Of a stretch of 11,661 nt of DNA, positions 1 through 10,712 are shown in pieces. This stretch comes from Fomitopsis serialis (Eukaryota; Basidiomycota; Agaricomycetes; Polyporales; Fomitopsidaceae). Each line of letters begins with the position of its first letter. Positions within the stretch are counted from its first letter, which is position 1. A model generated the notes under the pieces. That model was not told the DNA's origin, searched no databases, and saw only the letters and a list, made by a program, of their open reading frames with translations. The stretch is from positions 1-11,661 of the forward strand of contig NW_025955741.1 in NCBI RefSeq assembly GCF_022376445.1. Direction: 5' to 3'. A program made the position numbers and the translations under genes.

Positions 1-1208
1 GGCACCGCAGAGCAGCTCGTCAACACGTCCTCCCCCTCCTCGAGCGCGCCAACCTCACGCCCGACGTCGTCCTCGCGACCGCGCACCCAGGCCACGCCGG
101 CGCGTTCGTCACCACCCACCTCGAGGCGCACGCAGGGCCCTTCACCGTCATCCTCGCCGCGGGCGACGGCACCCTCCACGAGATCATCGAGGCGCTCGTG
201 AACACCGCGCCCAAGGGCCAGCGCGCCGCCGCGCCCCCCGCCAAGCTCAACTTCGCCCTTATCCCGAGCGGCACCGCCAACGCGCTCTACGCCAGCCTCT
301 TCCCCCGCGCACCCACCGACGACGACACCGCCTACAAGCTCCGCAGCGTGCAGGCCCTCGTAGACGGCCGCCCGAGCGCGCCGCTCACGCTCGCGCTCAC
401 CACGCTGCAGTCCCCGCCGAACAAGCGCGCCCCGCCACGCGTCGCCGTCTCCGCCGTCGTCGCCTCCACCGCCCTGCACGCCGCCATCCTCGCCGACTCC
501 GAGGCCCTCCGCGCGGAGCTCCCCGGCCTCGAACGCTTCCAGCGCGCCGCCGCGCAGAACCTCGCGCGCTGGTACCACGCGTCCGTCAAGCTCTTCCCCA
601 CCGCGGCCGCGGGCGTCGTCGAGGTGTACGACCCCGCGGCGAAGGCGTTCGTGCCGCACGCGCAGAGCACGGAGGACGACCCGATCGTCGATCTCGCCGG
701 CCCGTTCGCGTACTTCGTCTCTGTCGTGAACGTCGACAGGCTCGAGCCGCAGTTCAGGATTGCCCCGCTGTGGCGGGATGCGAAGCCCGAGGGCGCGGCG
801 CTGGACGTGGTCGTGCTGAGGCCGGAGCGCGACCCGAGCGTGCAGATGGACTCGGAGGAGACCAGGGAGGCGTTTTCGGAGAAGGTCAAGGGCGTCATGG
901 GCGGGGCGTACCAAGACGGCGCGCATGTCGGACTCACGTACACGGACGATGGCTGTGTGCTGGAGAGCGGCGAGGGATGGCCAGTCGTGGAGTACTTCCG
1001 CTGTGCCGGCTGGGAATGGGAACCTGTGAGTACACACATATGCTGTCTGTAACCAAACTCATGTTTACGCCGACAGGATGACATTGACGACCGGGCACAT
1101 CTCGTCTGCGCGGATGGCGACATCCACGAGATTGTGAAAGGCGGAAAGGCGACATGTACCGCAGCAACACCTTCCGACGACAAGTCCGGGTTCGGAGTCT
1201 ACGTCTAG
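1..1208 (+). CDS. Diacylglycerol kinase catalytic-domain lipid kinase, C-terminal part (partial)
   Basis: The reading frame is open from base 3 at the window edge, so the true start lies outside; the ATG at 198 falls inside the conserved domain and is not the start. Coding is 3-1025 joined to 1077-1208, across a 51-base GT..AG intron (1026-1076), giving about 384 residues before TAG at 1206-1208. AGDGTLHEII (from about 159) matches the nucleotide-binding GGDGT motif of the DAGK catalytic domain, with the first glycine replaced by alanine. IPSGTANALY (from about 261) matches the following G-T-x-N motif. The C-terminal half (YFRCAGWEWEP, then LVCADGDIHEI) resembles the beta-rich second domain of diacylglycerol and sphingoid long-chain-base kinases. 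Known members phosphorylate a membrane lipid with ATP at membranes. Whether the substrate is diacylglycerol or a sphingoid base cannot be told from this fragment. The gene is convergent with the UMP-CMP kinase; the 196 bases between the two stops hold only their 3' regions. Confidence 0.85.
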
Positions 1209-1404
1209 ACATGGTGGAGTTGGTCAAGGAAGTGGCTTGCGCTCAAAATACGGACCAGGAGCATTTGTAGTTATAGATCGATAGCGTGTACGACGTGCGA
1301 CAGAGAGGTATTAGTCTTGTGTATTCTGTGAACGTCTCATCAGGCTCATCCCTGCTTCTATGTGCCCATCACCGGGTCCAATCGTGTATAGAAATGCGAT
1401 GTCC

Positions 1405-3427
<2,023 letters not shown>

Positions 3428-5061
3428 TTCCACACATCTACCAGTCGCGGCGGGTATCCGAGTTGGTGGTCGTGTTCTTTCCATAACGCTCGCCCTAGTC
3501 GTCTTTTACCTTACGCACTTGTCTCGTAAGGCTCGCGTCAACCTACGGGAACCGATGCAGTGTAGAGACGAGTACTCACCTCGGCCTAGACTGTTGGCGT
3601 TGTTGAACACGTGGTCTCCGCTGGTCAGTAGCAGCGACCGTGTGGGCACAGCCTGCAGGCGTGACGAGAGCCAGTTTGGGGCTCTTCGTGATGTCGTCTT
3701 CGCGACAAAGTCACGCCCACATTGGCGTTCGACGCAGAGCGACTGCGCGTGTTATCGCGTACCGCAGTGAGAACCCCATGGCAGCATGTTCCGAGGCCCG
3801 GAGACACCTCTGAGCCTCCCTCCTAAGCGTCCGTCCACCATTCCGGACAGACCATGCACGGTGCAGTGGTACCTCTCTCCAGCTCTATAGTGGGTCCCGT
3901 CACTCACCGCACACCCCCGGCACCCGCATCCACCGTGTCTTGCCGACGCCCACATTCATCTTCCACTGTACGGCTCGCAATGACGCGGCCGTGACCGGGC
4001 CTCGAGTCTCGAGACGGGTAGTTAGCGGTCTGCTTCAGACACCGTGGACAGCGTCCCGCCGGACCTGCCGACCTCGTCCAATGGCATTGGCTCGTGAGTC
4101 CGGCCCCGCACGACCCGTAGCCAGTGACGGTGGTACACGTCCCTGCGGCCGACGTCTTGAGATGGCGGTCACCGATGATGTTGAACGCGCATGATACCCG
4201 AGCGGCCTCTCCGGGCTTGCGGGCGGGACCATGAGTGCGTCGTCAAGGCCCGCGAGGAGGCACACGCACCCACCGAAGCTCACGTCTCACGGCGGGGACC
4301 GACAGGAACTTGACGTGGTTGGCGGACACAGGCGAGAGACGTCCAATGGACCGAGTGAGGCGGTCAGTGTTCATGCGATGGCAACGATGCAGACGTCGGA
4401 ACTGTCGTGGAACACAAACCAGCTGAGCTGCCAGTGCTTGCACGTCACGCATGCTGGCCGGTCGTGCTTAGGCTGTCAGTACTTGTCAGTGGTCACGGCG
4501 ATCTGGACGTTGTGTACGCGACCACGTGTCTTGGTCGGGGGACGCGCGACGGTCTCTCCGGCGCTCCTTTGGCCCTGTGTTCACCGGCGTCGTGTCGCAC
4601 TACTCACCGGTCTGACCGTCTGCCTTCCTTCACCGCCGCTTGATCTTCCCGCCCTGCTGCTCCTCTACGTCTGCCGTTCTGCGCCCGTGACGTCGATGGG
4701 TCGCCACGTCGTCTCAACCGTCGCATGCACCCCGCCCTCGCTGCCCGAATCGCCTTCCTTCTCTGCGACACTCGCACTCATCGAAGGCTGCTCGGATGAT
4801 TCGGGACGCACCGTCCGCCAGCGCACACCTCCGCCGCGTCTTCTCAAGCGACAGTCTCGTTGCACGTGCCTTCGCCGGGATTTCGCACACAGAGCTGGTC
4901 AATGGGGTCCGAGGTGTCGGTGAGGGTAGCCCAGTAAGTCGTCGTGGACTGTGCGGTCTCGAGACTGACGATCGCGCGAGAGTAGTAGCTCCGAGTCTTG
5001 CGACTTCACTCCGCGAGTCAACAATCTGGGCAGTCGATCACGTCGCCCGTGCCGCCGATCG
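3428..5061. other. Gene-poor stretch, no recognisable gene
   Basis: I recognise no protein family on either strand here. Minus-strand sequence just upstream of the CDC5 remnant has a consensus donor (first base 3580) and an AG acceptor near 3495. Joined there, the frame SLLLTSGDHVFNNANSLGR reads into the last recognisable part of the remnant, but no start codon is visible. Plus-strand frames at 4231-4923 (230 codons) and 4796-5230 (144 codons) are open. They overlap each other, show no domain or signal peptide, and sit in GC-rich DNA where open frames are common by chance. I found no repeat family or terminal inverted repeats. Confidence 0.5.
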
Positions 5062-5668
5062 TCACACAGAAGACGACCTCTGGGACGCGCACTGGGGAGC
5101 CGCGACGATGTCAGGCACAGCAAGGGACGTGGAACCGGTGGACGTGAGCGGCAGGGGAACAGCGGCAAGGCACGTACGTCGTATATTGACCTCGTGTGCA
5201 CCCCGCTTGCCGACAATGACCGCCTGTTGATTGACAGGGGCGGGACGCTGATCTGCACACGAGAGGACGGGGCTGCAGATGCGAGGCCTCGCGTCCAGCA
5301 TGGTACCGGCCTCGCGTCTAGGCGCGAACTGCGTCAGAAGCATGTCAGGGTAGAGGAGAGCCCGAAACGCGCACGGTAAGCATCGTCAGTGCAGCCGAAA
5401 GCCGATGTGTACTAACCTGTGGTCGCCATTCATCACGTCGATCGCTCTGGGCGACATATTTCACTGGGGGAATATGCCTGTTCGACGCGAACACCAGCCG
5501 AAGTCGAGAACACTTGACAATGCGACGTACCTGCGGAACTGCCGTAACAATCTGGGACACCGTTGCATGTCCGAAGAGCACGCAAGTGTAATCCAGGGAT
5601 TGCGCCTGCAGCATGACTTACAGCGAGGAGAGATGCGTGTCAGCCGCGCACATGAAGACAGAGAACAT
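5062..5668 (-). CDS. Candidate four-exon small protein gene, unknown function
   Basis: I do not recognise this product. Exons 5668-5622, 5551-5531, 5477-5417 and 5328-5062 join in frame through three GT..AG introns: 70 bases (donor GTAAGT), 53 bases (donor GTACGT) and 88 bases (donor GTTAGT, with CTGAC branch-like sequences near the acceptor). The result is 131 residues, starting MFSVFMCAADTHLSSL and ending SQRSSSV at a TGA at 5062-5064. The first exon is hydrophobic and could be a weak signal or membrane anchor. The region just upstream on this strand (about 5820-5690) is strongly pyrimidine-rich, as fungal 5' leaders often are; no TATA box is seen. There are no domains and no repeats. With so many possible splice sites, a chance in-frame chain is a real alternative, as is a spliced non-coding RNA. 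Confidence 0.3.
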
Positions 5669-6565
5669 CAAGAACGTACCACCTGACAGAACGGATGTGA
5701 CGAGTCGAGATGAAAGCACGGGATGACGAGAACGAGGGTGAACGCGGAAACAGGAAGACAGAGACTAGAGACGTGTACACACAGACAGCACACCGTTCCC
5801 GGAAAGAGAGAAACTCATCTACCGAGGGCGTTGCACGACGTCGTCGTCTGCTCGAAGGGAGCGTGTCGTATCAGTGGCGTGGCCCATTTCAAGTTGATTG
5901 CTGACGAAGTCCAGCGTTGGACCGGCCCGCGGCGCCAATGGATTGGTACATACCGCACCTTCAAGTCGTGACTAGAGTCGACGGCCTGCCATAAGCATGT
6001 GAGCACAAATGGAGCCGCAGTGAATGCGCTGTCGACTCGGACGTGATAAGTGTTGTGGACCACCGGACAGCACATTGGGCATGGGCAACAATCGTGACCA
6101 CGACGAAAATGCCACCCCATACGATGACTCGGGAGCCGGGTCGTTCAAGATCGTGAGTATCGCGATCTGAAGCAGCCGACCCTCGTCGCTGCAACCAAAG
6201 TGGTCCAGTTCGCCGCACCGGGGGTAACGGCGAGCAGCCCTCTGCACTCGTGCTCTGCGCACTCGGCTCATCGACAACACGACTCGCCGGGCCTTTCCCG
6301 GGCTGCAGAAACCGCACGGGACGACTGGACAAGCTCGTCCAGGTCTGAGCAGGCGACCCAGAGTATCATCTACCCGACTCGCTTCATGTGCAGCCCCCGC
6401 ACCGAACGCAGCGTGAGTCGAACCCAACACACACGGGCGGAGGATCAGCATACGGAAGACAATCGAGACGCATACCGAATCTCTTCTGCGAGTGACATGT
6501 GTTGTCGGCATGCTATGACATGAGTCGACACGGTACGCCGATGAGTAGGATCGGCGCCTCACCTG
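5669..6565. other. Gene-poor stretch with pyrimidine-rich minus-strand leader and isolated hydrophobic frames
   Basis: On the minus strand, about 5820-5690 is strongly pyrimidine-rich and may be the 5' leader of the candidate ending at 5062. Short open minus-strand segments look exon-like but could not be chained. One, near 6180-6145, is hydrophobic (LLQIAILTILND). Another, near 6120-6060, reads as VIVWGGIFVVVTIVAHAQ in a different frame and could be a membrane segment. A third ends at a TAG at 5819-5821 (FVSNQLEMGHATDTT). These could be remains of a membrane protein gene. No start, domain or consistent splice model was found. Confidence 0.35.
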
Positions 6566-7120
6566 CTACGGCTCCGTCAAGGTGTCCCGCTCTGGGTGGG
6601 TAGTGCAAACGCAACCATTCGTCTCCCTAGATCTTTGGAGACGAGTGGTTACGACTGGGCACCGCTCCGCTGCTAGATGCTGTGCTATCACATCCGCCAG
6701 CCATGGCGCCGGGAGACGCCACTTGATGATACAGCAGTCTCTGTCACGGACAAGGGGCGACATGAGTGATAGTGAACCAGATGACCAACGAGATGTAGAC
6801 TTACCCGTAGTGTACGGAGTCCCTGAATAGAACAGAACCGATTTCCGAGCCACCTGACGTAGCTTCGAGCGAATAGTAATAGGTCTAGTCAGTTCAACGC
6901 GAGCGAGACAAGATCAGATATCTTACCCGCAATACGAGCTTACCCATGACGCGGATCATTTGATATAAAGGTAGCAACTTGTGGTCATACATACCAGCGG
7001 CGCAGAGAGTGTGTTGCTGGACGTGAACATCGCTCGGGTTGCTACCTCGGCCATCGACACGGAAAGCGGAGACGCGAAGTAATAGAGCCGACCAAAGTTG
7101 AAAGGCGGAGTGCAATACAT
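6566..7120 (-). CDS. Candidate three-exon small protein gene behind a TATA promoter, unknown function
   Basis: I do not recognise this product. The model is 7120-6995, 6884-6805 and 6740-6566 (126 residues, stop TAG). The second intron (64 bases, donor GTAAGT, acceptor GACAG) is convincing. The first (110 bases, donor GTATGT) is less so, because it could also contain a 12-base micro-exon at 6938-6927 that keeps the frame. The start ATG follows a TATA box by about 85 bases and a pyrimidine-rich leader, which is the best promoter context in the right part of the window. The second exon reads TYYYSLEATSGGSEIGSVLF. Its spacing of T, S, EA, G and LFRD faintly resembles the loop after a membrane segment in DUF6533-type basidiomycete membrane proteins, but the rest of that family is not visible. 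The gene may be a real small protein, an eroded fragment or a spliced RNA. Confidence 0.33.
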
Positions 7121-7204
7121 CGTAAGCAGATTAAGTACAGAAAGTGAATGGCACGAAGGTAGAAGGCGGAGAGAGGATGAATGACACAGGGTGAGCAAGA
7201 CCGG

Positions 7205-7212
7205 CTTTTATA
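7205..7212 (-). promoter_or_regulatory. TATA box of minus-strand transcript
   Basis: The minus strand reads TATAAAAG here. About 30-60 bases downstream it becomes pyrimidine-rich (TCATTCATCCTCTCTCC), a typical fungal initiation region, and the first ATG is at 7120. The spacing and composition are what a basidiomycete polymerase II promoter usually shows. Confidence 0.55.
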
Positions 7213-7250
7213 CCTTGTACCTTCTGTGGGGTGGTCCGTGCGTCGCCAGC

Positions 7251-7535
7251 ATGCCGCGCAAAAATCGTACCATGTCTTGGCACCGCCCAGAAACGGTCTC
7301 CCATACCCGCTACCCGCCGTTCCCTGGCGTCGCTTGCAAACTCCGGACAAGTGCAACCGCTATTTCCTCGTCCCTAGCGATTTTCCAAGCGTCGGAAGGC
7401 AACGCGGACGTTCCGATTGATGCATCACGTTTGGGCGCTCTGCGGAGCGCCGTCCGGAAGTTTTACACGAGCGAGAATATGTTGCAGCGTGCGTATGCTG
7501 CTCGTACAGAGGTTGCCCTTGAATCGGTGAGCTGA
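7251..7535 (+). CDS. Candidate small ORF divergent from the 7205 TATA promoter
   Basis: The frame begins MPRKNRTMSWHR at 7251 and reaches a protein-like stretch, LRSAVRKFYTSENMLQRAYA, ending VALES. There a consensus donor (GTGAGC at 7527) meets an in-frame stop if it is not spliced (TGA at 7533-7535). Splicing to the AG at 7607 would add nine residues and stop at 7635-7637. An alternative acceptor at 7617 gives a longer tail. There is no signal peptide, domain or family I recognise. Its start lies about 130 bases from the minus-strand start at 7120, so the two could share a bidirectional promoter. A longer minus-strand open frame (7360-8043) overlaps it but looks like a shadow. Confidence 0.28.
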   Translation: MPRKNRTMSWHRPETVSHTRYPPFPGVACKLRTSATAISSSLAIFQASEGNADVPIDASRLGALRSAVRKFYTSENMLQRAYAARTEVALESVS

Positions 7536-7637
7536 GTATTCTTGCCCTCTGCGAGTGAGTGTCGGCCACATACCTTGCAATATATGTACTCTCGATCATA
7601 TGCACAGGCATACGGAGTCGAACGTCGAGGACATTGA

Positions 7638-8209
7638 GGCACAAGAGCCAGGTAGCACTGCAGGAGCAGCAGAATGGATGATCGCGCGCAGAGGAAAGGC
7701 ATAAGCGCCCGTGCAGAGCGGTTGAGAGCCTCGTGTTCTGAGATCGGATCGAGTGATCTCGCGCCGTTCTGGGCGGCGCGCGATGTCTCTCGCGCGTCCT
7801 CTCCCCACCGTGCATGCTGTACACGGCCCGTCTCGACGCATCTGGATGTCTCTCTCGGAGACGTCTGCACCCGTGCTTCCAGGCATGAAGCTGCAGTGTC
7901 AGGGCACAAGTCATTGGGCCATGGAGCACTCGACTACGGCGGGCGACCGTGAGCTCGCGCCTTTGCGGGCGCGGCGAGCCTGAGGTACGCGCACAGGCCC
8001 ATCGAATGGAACGATGTGACGTGGTGTTCTGACTGAACACCATTTCAGGATAAAGCCGCTGTATGATCGCGGAGACTTAGCCTGCCGAAGTGACACGCGC
8101 GCTTGCCCGAGGGCCTCGCCGCCTCGGAGCCAAGTGGCACTCACACGACGTCTGATTCCACTTGCGGAATGTAGCCGCGGAAGTGAGTTACCCTGCATGT
8201 ACATGGCAG
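7638..8209. other. Gene-poor stretch, nothing recognised
   Basis: Open frames occur on both strands (for example 7360-8043 minus and 7674-7952 plus), but none shows a domain, believable composition or splice chain. No repeats, tRNA or transposon ends were found. Confidence 0.5.
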
Positions 8210-8217
8210 TATTTACA
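8210..8217 (-). promoter_or_regulatory. TGTAAATA element, possible 3' UTR Pumilio-type site
   Basis: The minus strand reads TGTAAATA 33 bases past the stop codon of the candidate ending at 8251. This octamer is the core recognised by Puf/Pumilio RNA-binding proteins in fungal 3' untranslated regions. It fits a minus-strand transcript ending here but could be chance. Confidence 0.25.
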
Positions 8218-8250
8218 AAATGGAACATCTATGTACTTGGGAGAGTTAGT

Positions 8251-8625
8251 CTAGGACATGATCTGCTCAAGGGTACCAGCCAACACTGGAAAATTCAGGA
8301 TTGGCTGATAGCCTTGGGCAGACAGTGTCCTCACGATGTGCAGCCGCTGAGGTGTCGGGGGAATATCCCCGATCGTCAAGGGTTGGATTTGATGGATGAG
8401 GTCAGCCTTCTGGAGCGGCATCCCGAAGCAGACAGCCGAGATAGATGATAGATCAGCTCACCAGTATTTCCTTTTTTGTTTGTGCTGACAGCTTGAGTAC
8501 TTGACTGTTATATGTGAGTGTTCCTATAATATGCCTGACTGAGCAGTCAATATTTTGTTTGTGAGGCTTGAGAATGGGGAAATACTGCATACTGAGCCTG
8601 AGTGAGGAATCGTGCCATACTGGGT
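8251..8625 (-). CDS. Candidate 3' exons of an unrecognised protein gene in AT-richer DNA (partial)
   Basis: Exons 8625-8462 and 8409-8251 join in frame over a 52-base intron (donor GTGAGC, acceptor CCAG), giving about 106 codons and ending FPVLAGTLEQIMS at TAG 8251-8253. The joined reading runs LKLSAQTKKEIL then KADLIHQIQPLTIGDIPPTP, with balanced, protein-like composition. A 44-base intron (8669-8626, donor GTATGA, acceptor TTTCAG) would add an upstream exon, open from about 8766 (WLPIVHPIRALAVKTAL), in the same frame; no start codon is seen there. A start at the internal ATG at about 8589 (MQYFPILKPHK) is possible. Base composition is lower in G+C than the flanks, suggesting transferred or transposon-derived DNA. 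The plus strand of 8134-8448 is also open, so the strand is not certain. Confidence 0.33.
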
Positions 8626-8636
8626 CTGAAACACTC

Positions 8637-8689
8637 AGCGGCTAATTAGCCACCATCAGCCGCTCATACTCAAGGCGGTCTTGACCGCC
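8637..8689. repeat. Cluster of short palindromes
   Basis: GGCTAATTAGCC at 8640-8651 is a perfect 12-base palindrome. AGCGGCT (8637-8643) and AGCCGCT (8658-8664) form an outer inverted pair. GGCGGTC (8674-8680) and GACCGCC (8683-8689) form a perfect 7-base stem with a two-base loop. Clustered upstream of the TATA box at 8777, they could be operator-like sites for a dimeric regulator or structure at a mobile-element end. Confidence 0.5.
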
Positions 8690-8776
8690 AGTGCCCGAAT
8701 TGGGTGAACAATGGGCAGCCAGGCATAGCCCGAGGCCGAGGCATGCCCACCCGCGGAGTCGGGTAACTAACTCCAG

Positions 8777-8784
8777 TATATATA
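8777..8784 (+). promoter_or_regulatory. TATA box of plus-strand transcript
   Basis: TATATATA lies 39 bases before the ATG at 8823, with a C-rich likely initiation region in between. It is followed by two well-formed introns on the plus strand, which supports use in this direction. The element is itself nearly symmetrical. Confidence 0.45.
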
Positions 8785-8822
8785 CAGGAGCATGTCTACC
8801 CTCCGCTCACAGAGCCAAAGCT

Positions 8823-9022
8823 ATGCCAGCCCGCCACGGTAAGTACAAGAACTGATCCGTTCTATTGCTTACACTGACTGTTTCATTCATAGGCCCTCTC
8901 GACAATGCTCGAAGCCGGGCAGCACAAGACTCAGTAAGTCGACTCACAGTTCACATAGCCCTGGTACTGACTGTCCTTCGTAGGTGATTTTCGCCGACAC
9001 ACATAGTCGGCGGGCGATGTAG
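8823..9022 (+). CDS. Candidate three-exon micro-gene or spliced non-coding RNA
   Basis: Two textbook fungal introns lie here. The first is 8839-8892 (54 bases, GTAAGT, CTGAC branch-like site, CATAG). The second is 8934-8983 (50 bases, GTAAGT, ACTGAC, CGTAG). From the ATG at 8823 the exons 8823-8838, 8893-8933 and 8984-9022 give only 31 residues, beginning MPARHGPLDNAR and ending SRRAM at TAG 9020-9022. There is no CaaX box, so it is not a mating pheromone precursor of the usual kind. An upstream ATG at 8792 gives another short frame but lies too close to the TATA box. The intron signals are stronger than the coding signal, so a spliced non-coding RNA or the 5' leader of a lost gene is at least as likely as a peptide. 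Confidence 0.4.
8992..9012. repeat. Perfect 7-base-stem hairpin
   Basis: CGCCGAC (8992-8998) and GTCGGCG (9006-9012) can pair around a seven-base loop inside the last exon of the micro-gene. It could fold in the RNA. I see no CTRR-type end after it that would mark a Helitron. Confidence 0.55.
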
Positions 9023-9800
9023 GCTCATGGTTGGCGAGGCTGACCAGGTGAGGTTTCCCGGCCACCCTCACCTCGAGCCACACTCACCAGTGTCCTGTTT
9101 CACGGGCGATCACTCAGAGCATGCACAAGTATCTACGCACACAACGTACAATTCCGACCGGAGCCCGATTCTGAGCTCATTAGACAGTAGCAAGCGAGGC
9201 GCACGGTACGCTGTTCATCGAGTCTTCACTGGGTATCTAGTACTTACCCCTTGTCCGGACAGCCTGGCTCTCCGGGACACTACCAGGACACCCCGATACC
9301 GACACCCAACCTCTTGTATCCATCACGACAGACCGCCGTAGGCCGGACGAACGACGCTGAGGATTATCACCGTCCGGCTGTTGACTGTCCCAGGTACGTC
9401 AGCGAACTCGTCCATGTTCTGACCTCATCCTGAGCCGTAACTGTCAACAGCCATCGTACACGCGTGTCGCACATCGGTCCGCAACCCTACCCACGCATAC
9501 CGCTCGCGCATCGGCCCTACGACGAGCTGACCGCGCCGGATCTGGTCTTGCTGCTCATCCCGGTCCAGCTTCCCGTGTCTGTCTCGCCAACGACGTGTCC
9601 TCGGCCTTGTGTACGTTCGCACACCGAACGCGTCTGTGGTTGAACTGGGACCTACCTCGTCTGCGCACAAGGGGCATGGCCGCGACGCGCACGCCGCCAT
9701 CCTGTGCGGAACCCTCCCACAGCACGACTACGTACGGCTGCTACGCATCGTGCCTGCCCTCAGAGTCTCCCCGGTACGCCGCCGCACGCGAGCATTCGGG
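9023..9800. other. Gene-poor stretch with scattered intron-like signals
   Basis: No gene is recognised. A good intron candidate on the plus strand runs from a GTACGT donor near 9392 to an AACAG acceptor at about 9450. It is followed by a long GC-rich open frame (for example PYPRIPLAHRPYDELTAPD), but no start or domain supports a gene. TATCACCGTCCGGC near 9365 differs by one base from part of the repeat described at 9801-10712 and may be an outlying partial copy. Confidence 0.4.
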
Positions 9801-10712
9801 CTATCGAATACACGACGTATCGCCGTCCGGCGAGCTGGCCACGGGGTGCCCTGTTCGCGCTGCGTCGACGTGCACGCTGCGGCTCGTTGCGCTACGCCAG
9901 CCACAGGCCGCCGCCTTGGGAGCACTCGTGACGGCGCAGTGCGAGGCCGTTGCGACGAGGTTCGTGGTCATCCAGCAACCGAATGAGCTCTGGAGAGCTG
10001 ATCCCGCGCTGCGTCTGTCGGCGGGAGTACCTGGGTGCCGCATCCGACGTGCCCGCCATCGTCTCCGAGGCTTTGGCGTCCGGACGATCGAATACACAAC
10101 ATATCGTCGTCCGGCGGACCGGCCACGGAGCACGCCTGTCGACGCACACGCCACCGATCCTTGCCGGTGCACTACTCCGCCATGCACGGCCGGTCCACGT
10201 CGCGCCTGCCGTGCTGACCGTCGAATACACGACATATCGTCGTCCCGCGGCGAGCCCCTGTCCGCGGGTTCCTTCCGCACGCTCTTCGCTCTCGAACGAA
10301 CTGCGCGCGATGTTCCGCGGGCGCTGGGAACGCTGATCGACGAAGACACGACGTATCGAGTTCCGGCGAGCGACGTCGTGGGTGTGCGAGAGAGCCCGAG
10401 CGCCGGGTATAGCGAAGACAGGACAGATCGAGTCCCGGCGAGCAGCGCGAGCGGGTGCCGGTTGATAACGCGGCAGACGGGTGCGTCGGGTGTCCTTCGC
10501 TTCTGGATGCAGGTACTGACGTGGCGCGGCCACACAGCCCCCACCACCGACTCGATGGAAGCTGCGGACCGACGCGGCAGATGAGATTTCATCCGAACTA
10601 CTCACTTCGGCAATCGCACACTGGACAGGCCGTGCTACTTGCGGTTACCAATCACTCTCCCATCGACAAAGCGAGAGAGCGTCGGGCGTCGGAAGGTCGA
10701 GTTCCGGCGAGA
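9801..10712. repeat. Array of six degenerate, irregularly spaced repeats
   Basis: A motif close to TCGAATACACGACGTATCG followed by a (T/C)CGTCCGGCGAG-type tail recurs at about 9801-9836, 10086-10120, 10219-10255, 10336-10372, 10409-10444 and, shortened, 10693-10712. Copies 1-3 are closest to each other (AATACAC core). Copies 4 and 5 share GAAGACA, and copies 4-6 share TCGAGT(T/C)CCGGCGAG. Similarity extends beyond the core in places: GGCCACGG follows copies 1 and 2, and GCGAGAGAGC precedes copies 5 and 6. Start-to-start spacings are roughly 285, 133, 117, 73 and 284 bases, so this is neither a simple tandem array nor a CRISPR. Long open frames cross the array on both strands, but the motif falls in different frames, so it appears to be a DNA-level rather than a protein-level repeat. 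Confidence 0.7.

Noticed and set aside
198..200. ATG as the start of the lipid kinase
   Set aside because: The conserved GDGT motif lies upstream of it in the same open frame, so the true start is outside the window.
332..1183. 283-codon minus-strand open frame opposite the lipid kinase
   Set aside because: It is the antisense shadow of a clearly conserved plus-strand coding region with high G/C at third positions.
6412..6432. tRNA-like T-loop (GGGTTCGAC on the minus strand)
   Set aside because: The flanking bases do not form the five-base T stem, and no acceptor, D or anticodon arms fit around it.
7360..8043. 227-codon minus-strand open frame
   Set aside because: It is rich in R, S, H and C, with no domain, promoter or splice support, and overlaps a better plus-strand candidate; treated as a chance frame.
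8440..8840. Solo LTR of a retrotransposon
   Set aside because: The TATA box and composition would fit, but I could not find a second copy, TG..CA ends with target duplication, or a primer-binding site.
8823..9022. Mating pheromone precursor
   Set aside because: The spliced peptide is short, as pheromone precursors are, but it ends SRRAM without a CaaX cysteine box, and no pheromone receptor gene is seen nearby.
8988..9030. Helitron 3' end
   Set aside because: The hairpin at 8992-9012 is suggestive, but no CTRR end followed by T lies at the expected distance, and no Rep/helicase gene is present.
9595..10584. 329-codon plus-strand open frame (and 237/263-codon minus-strand frames over the same DNA)
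   Set aside because: The DNA is GC-rich and stop-poor on both strands, composition is not protein-like, no domain is seen, and the repeat motif falls in different frames from copy to copy.
9801..10712. CRISPR array
   Set aside because: The repeats are degenerate and spaced from about 73 to 285 bases, and the genome is eukaryotic.
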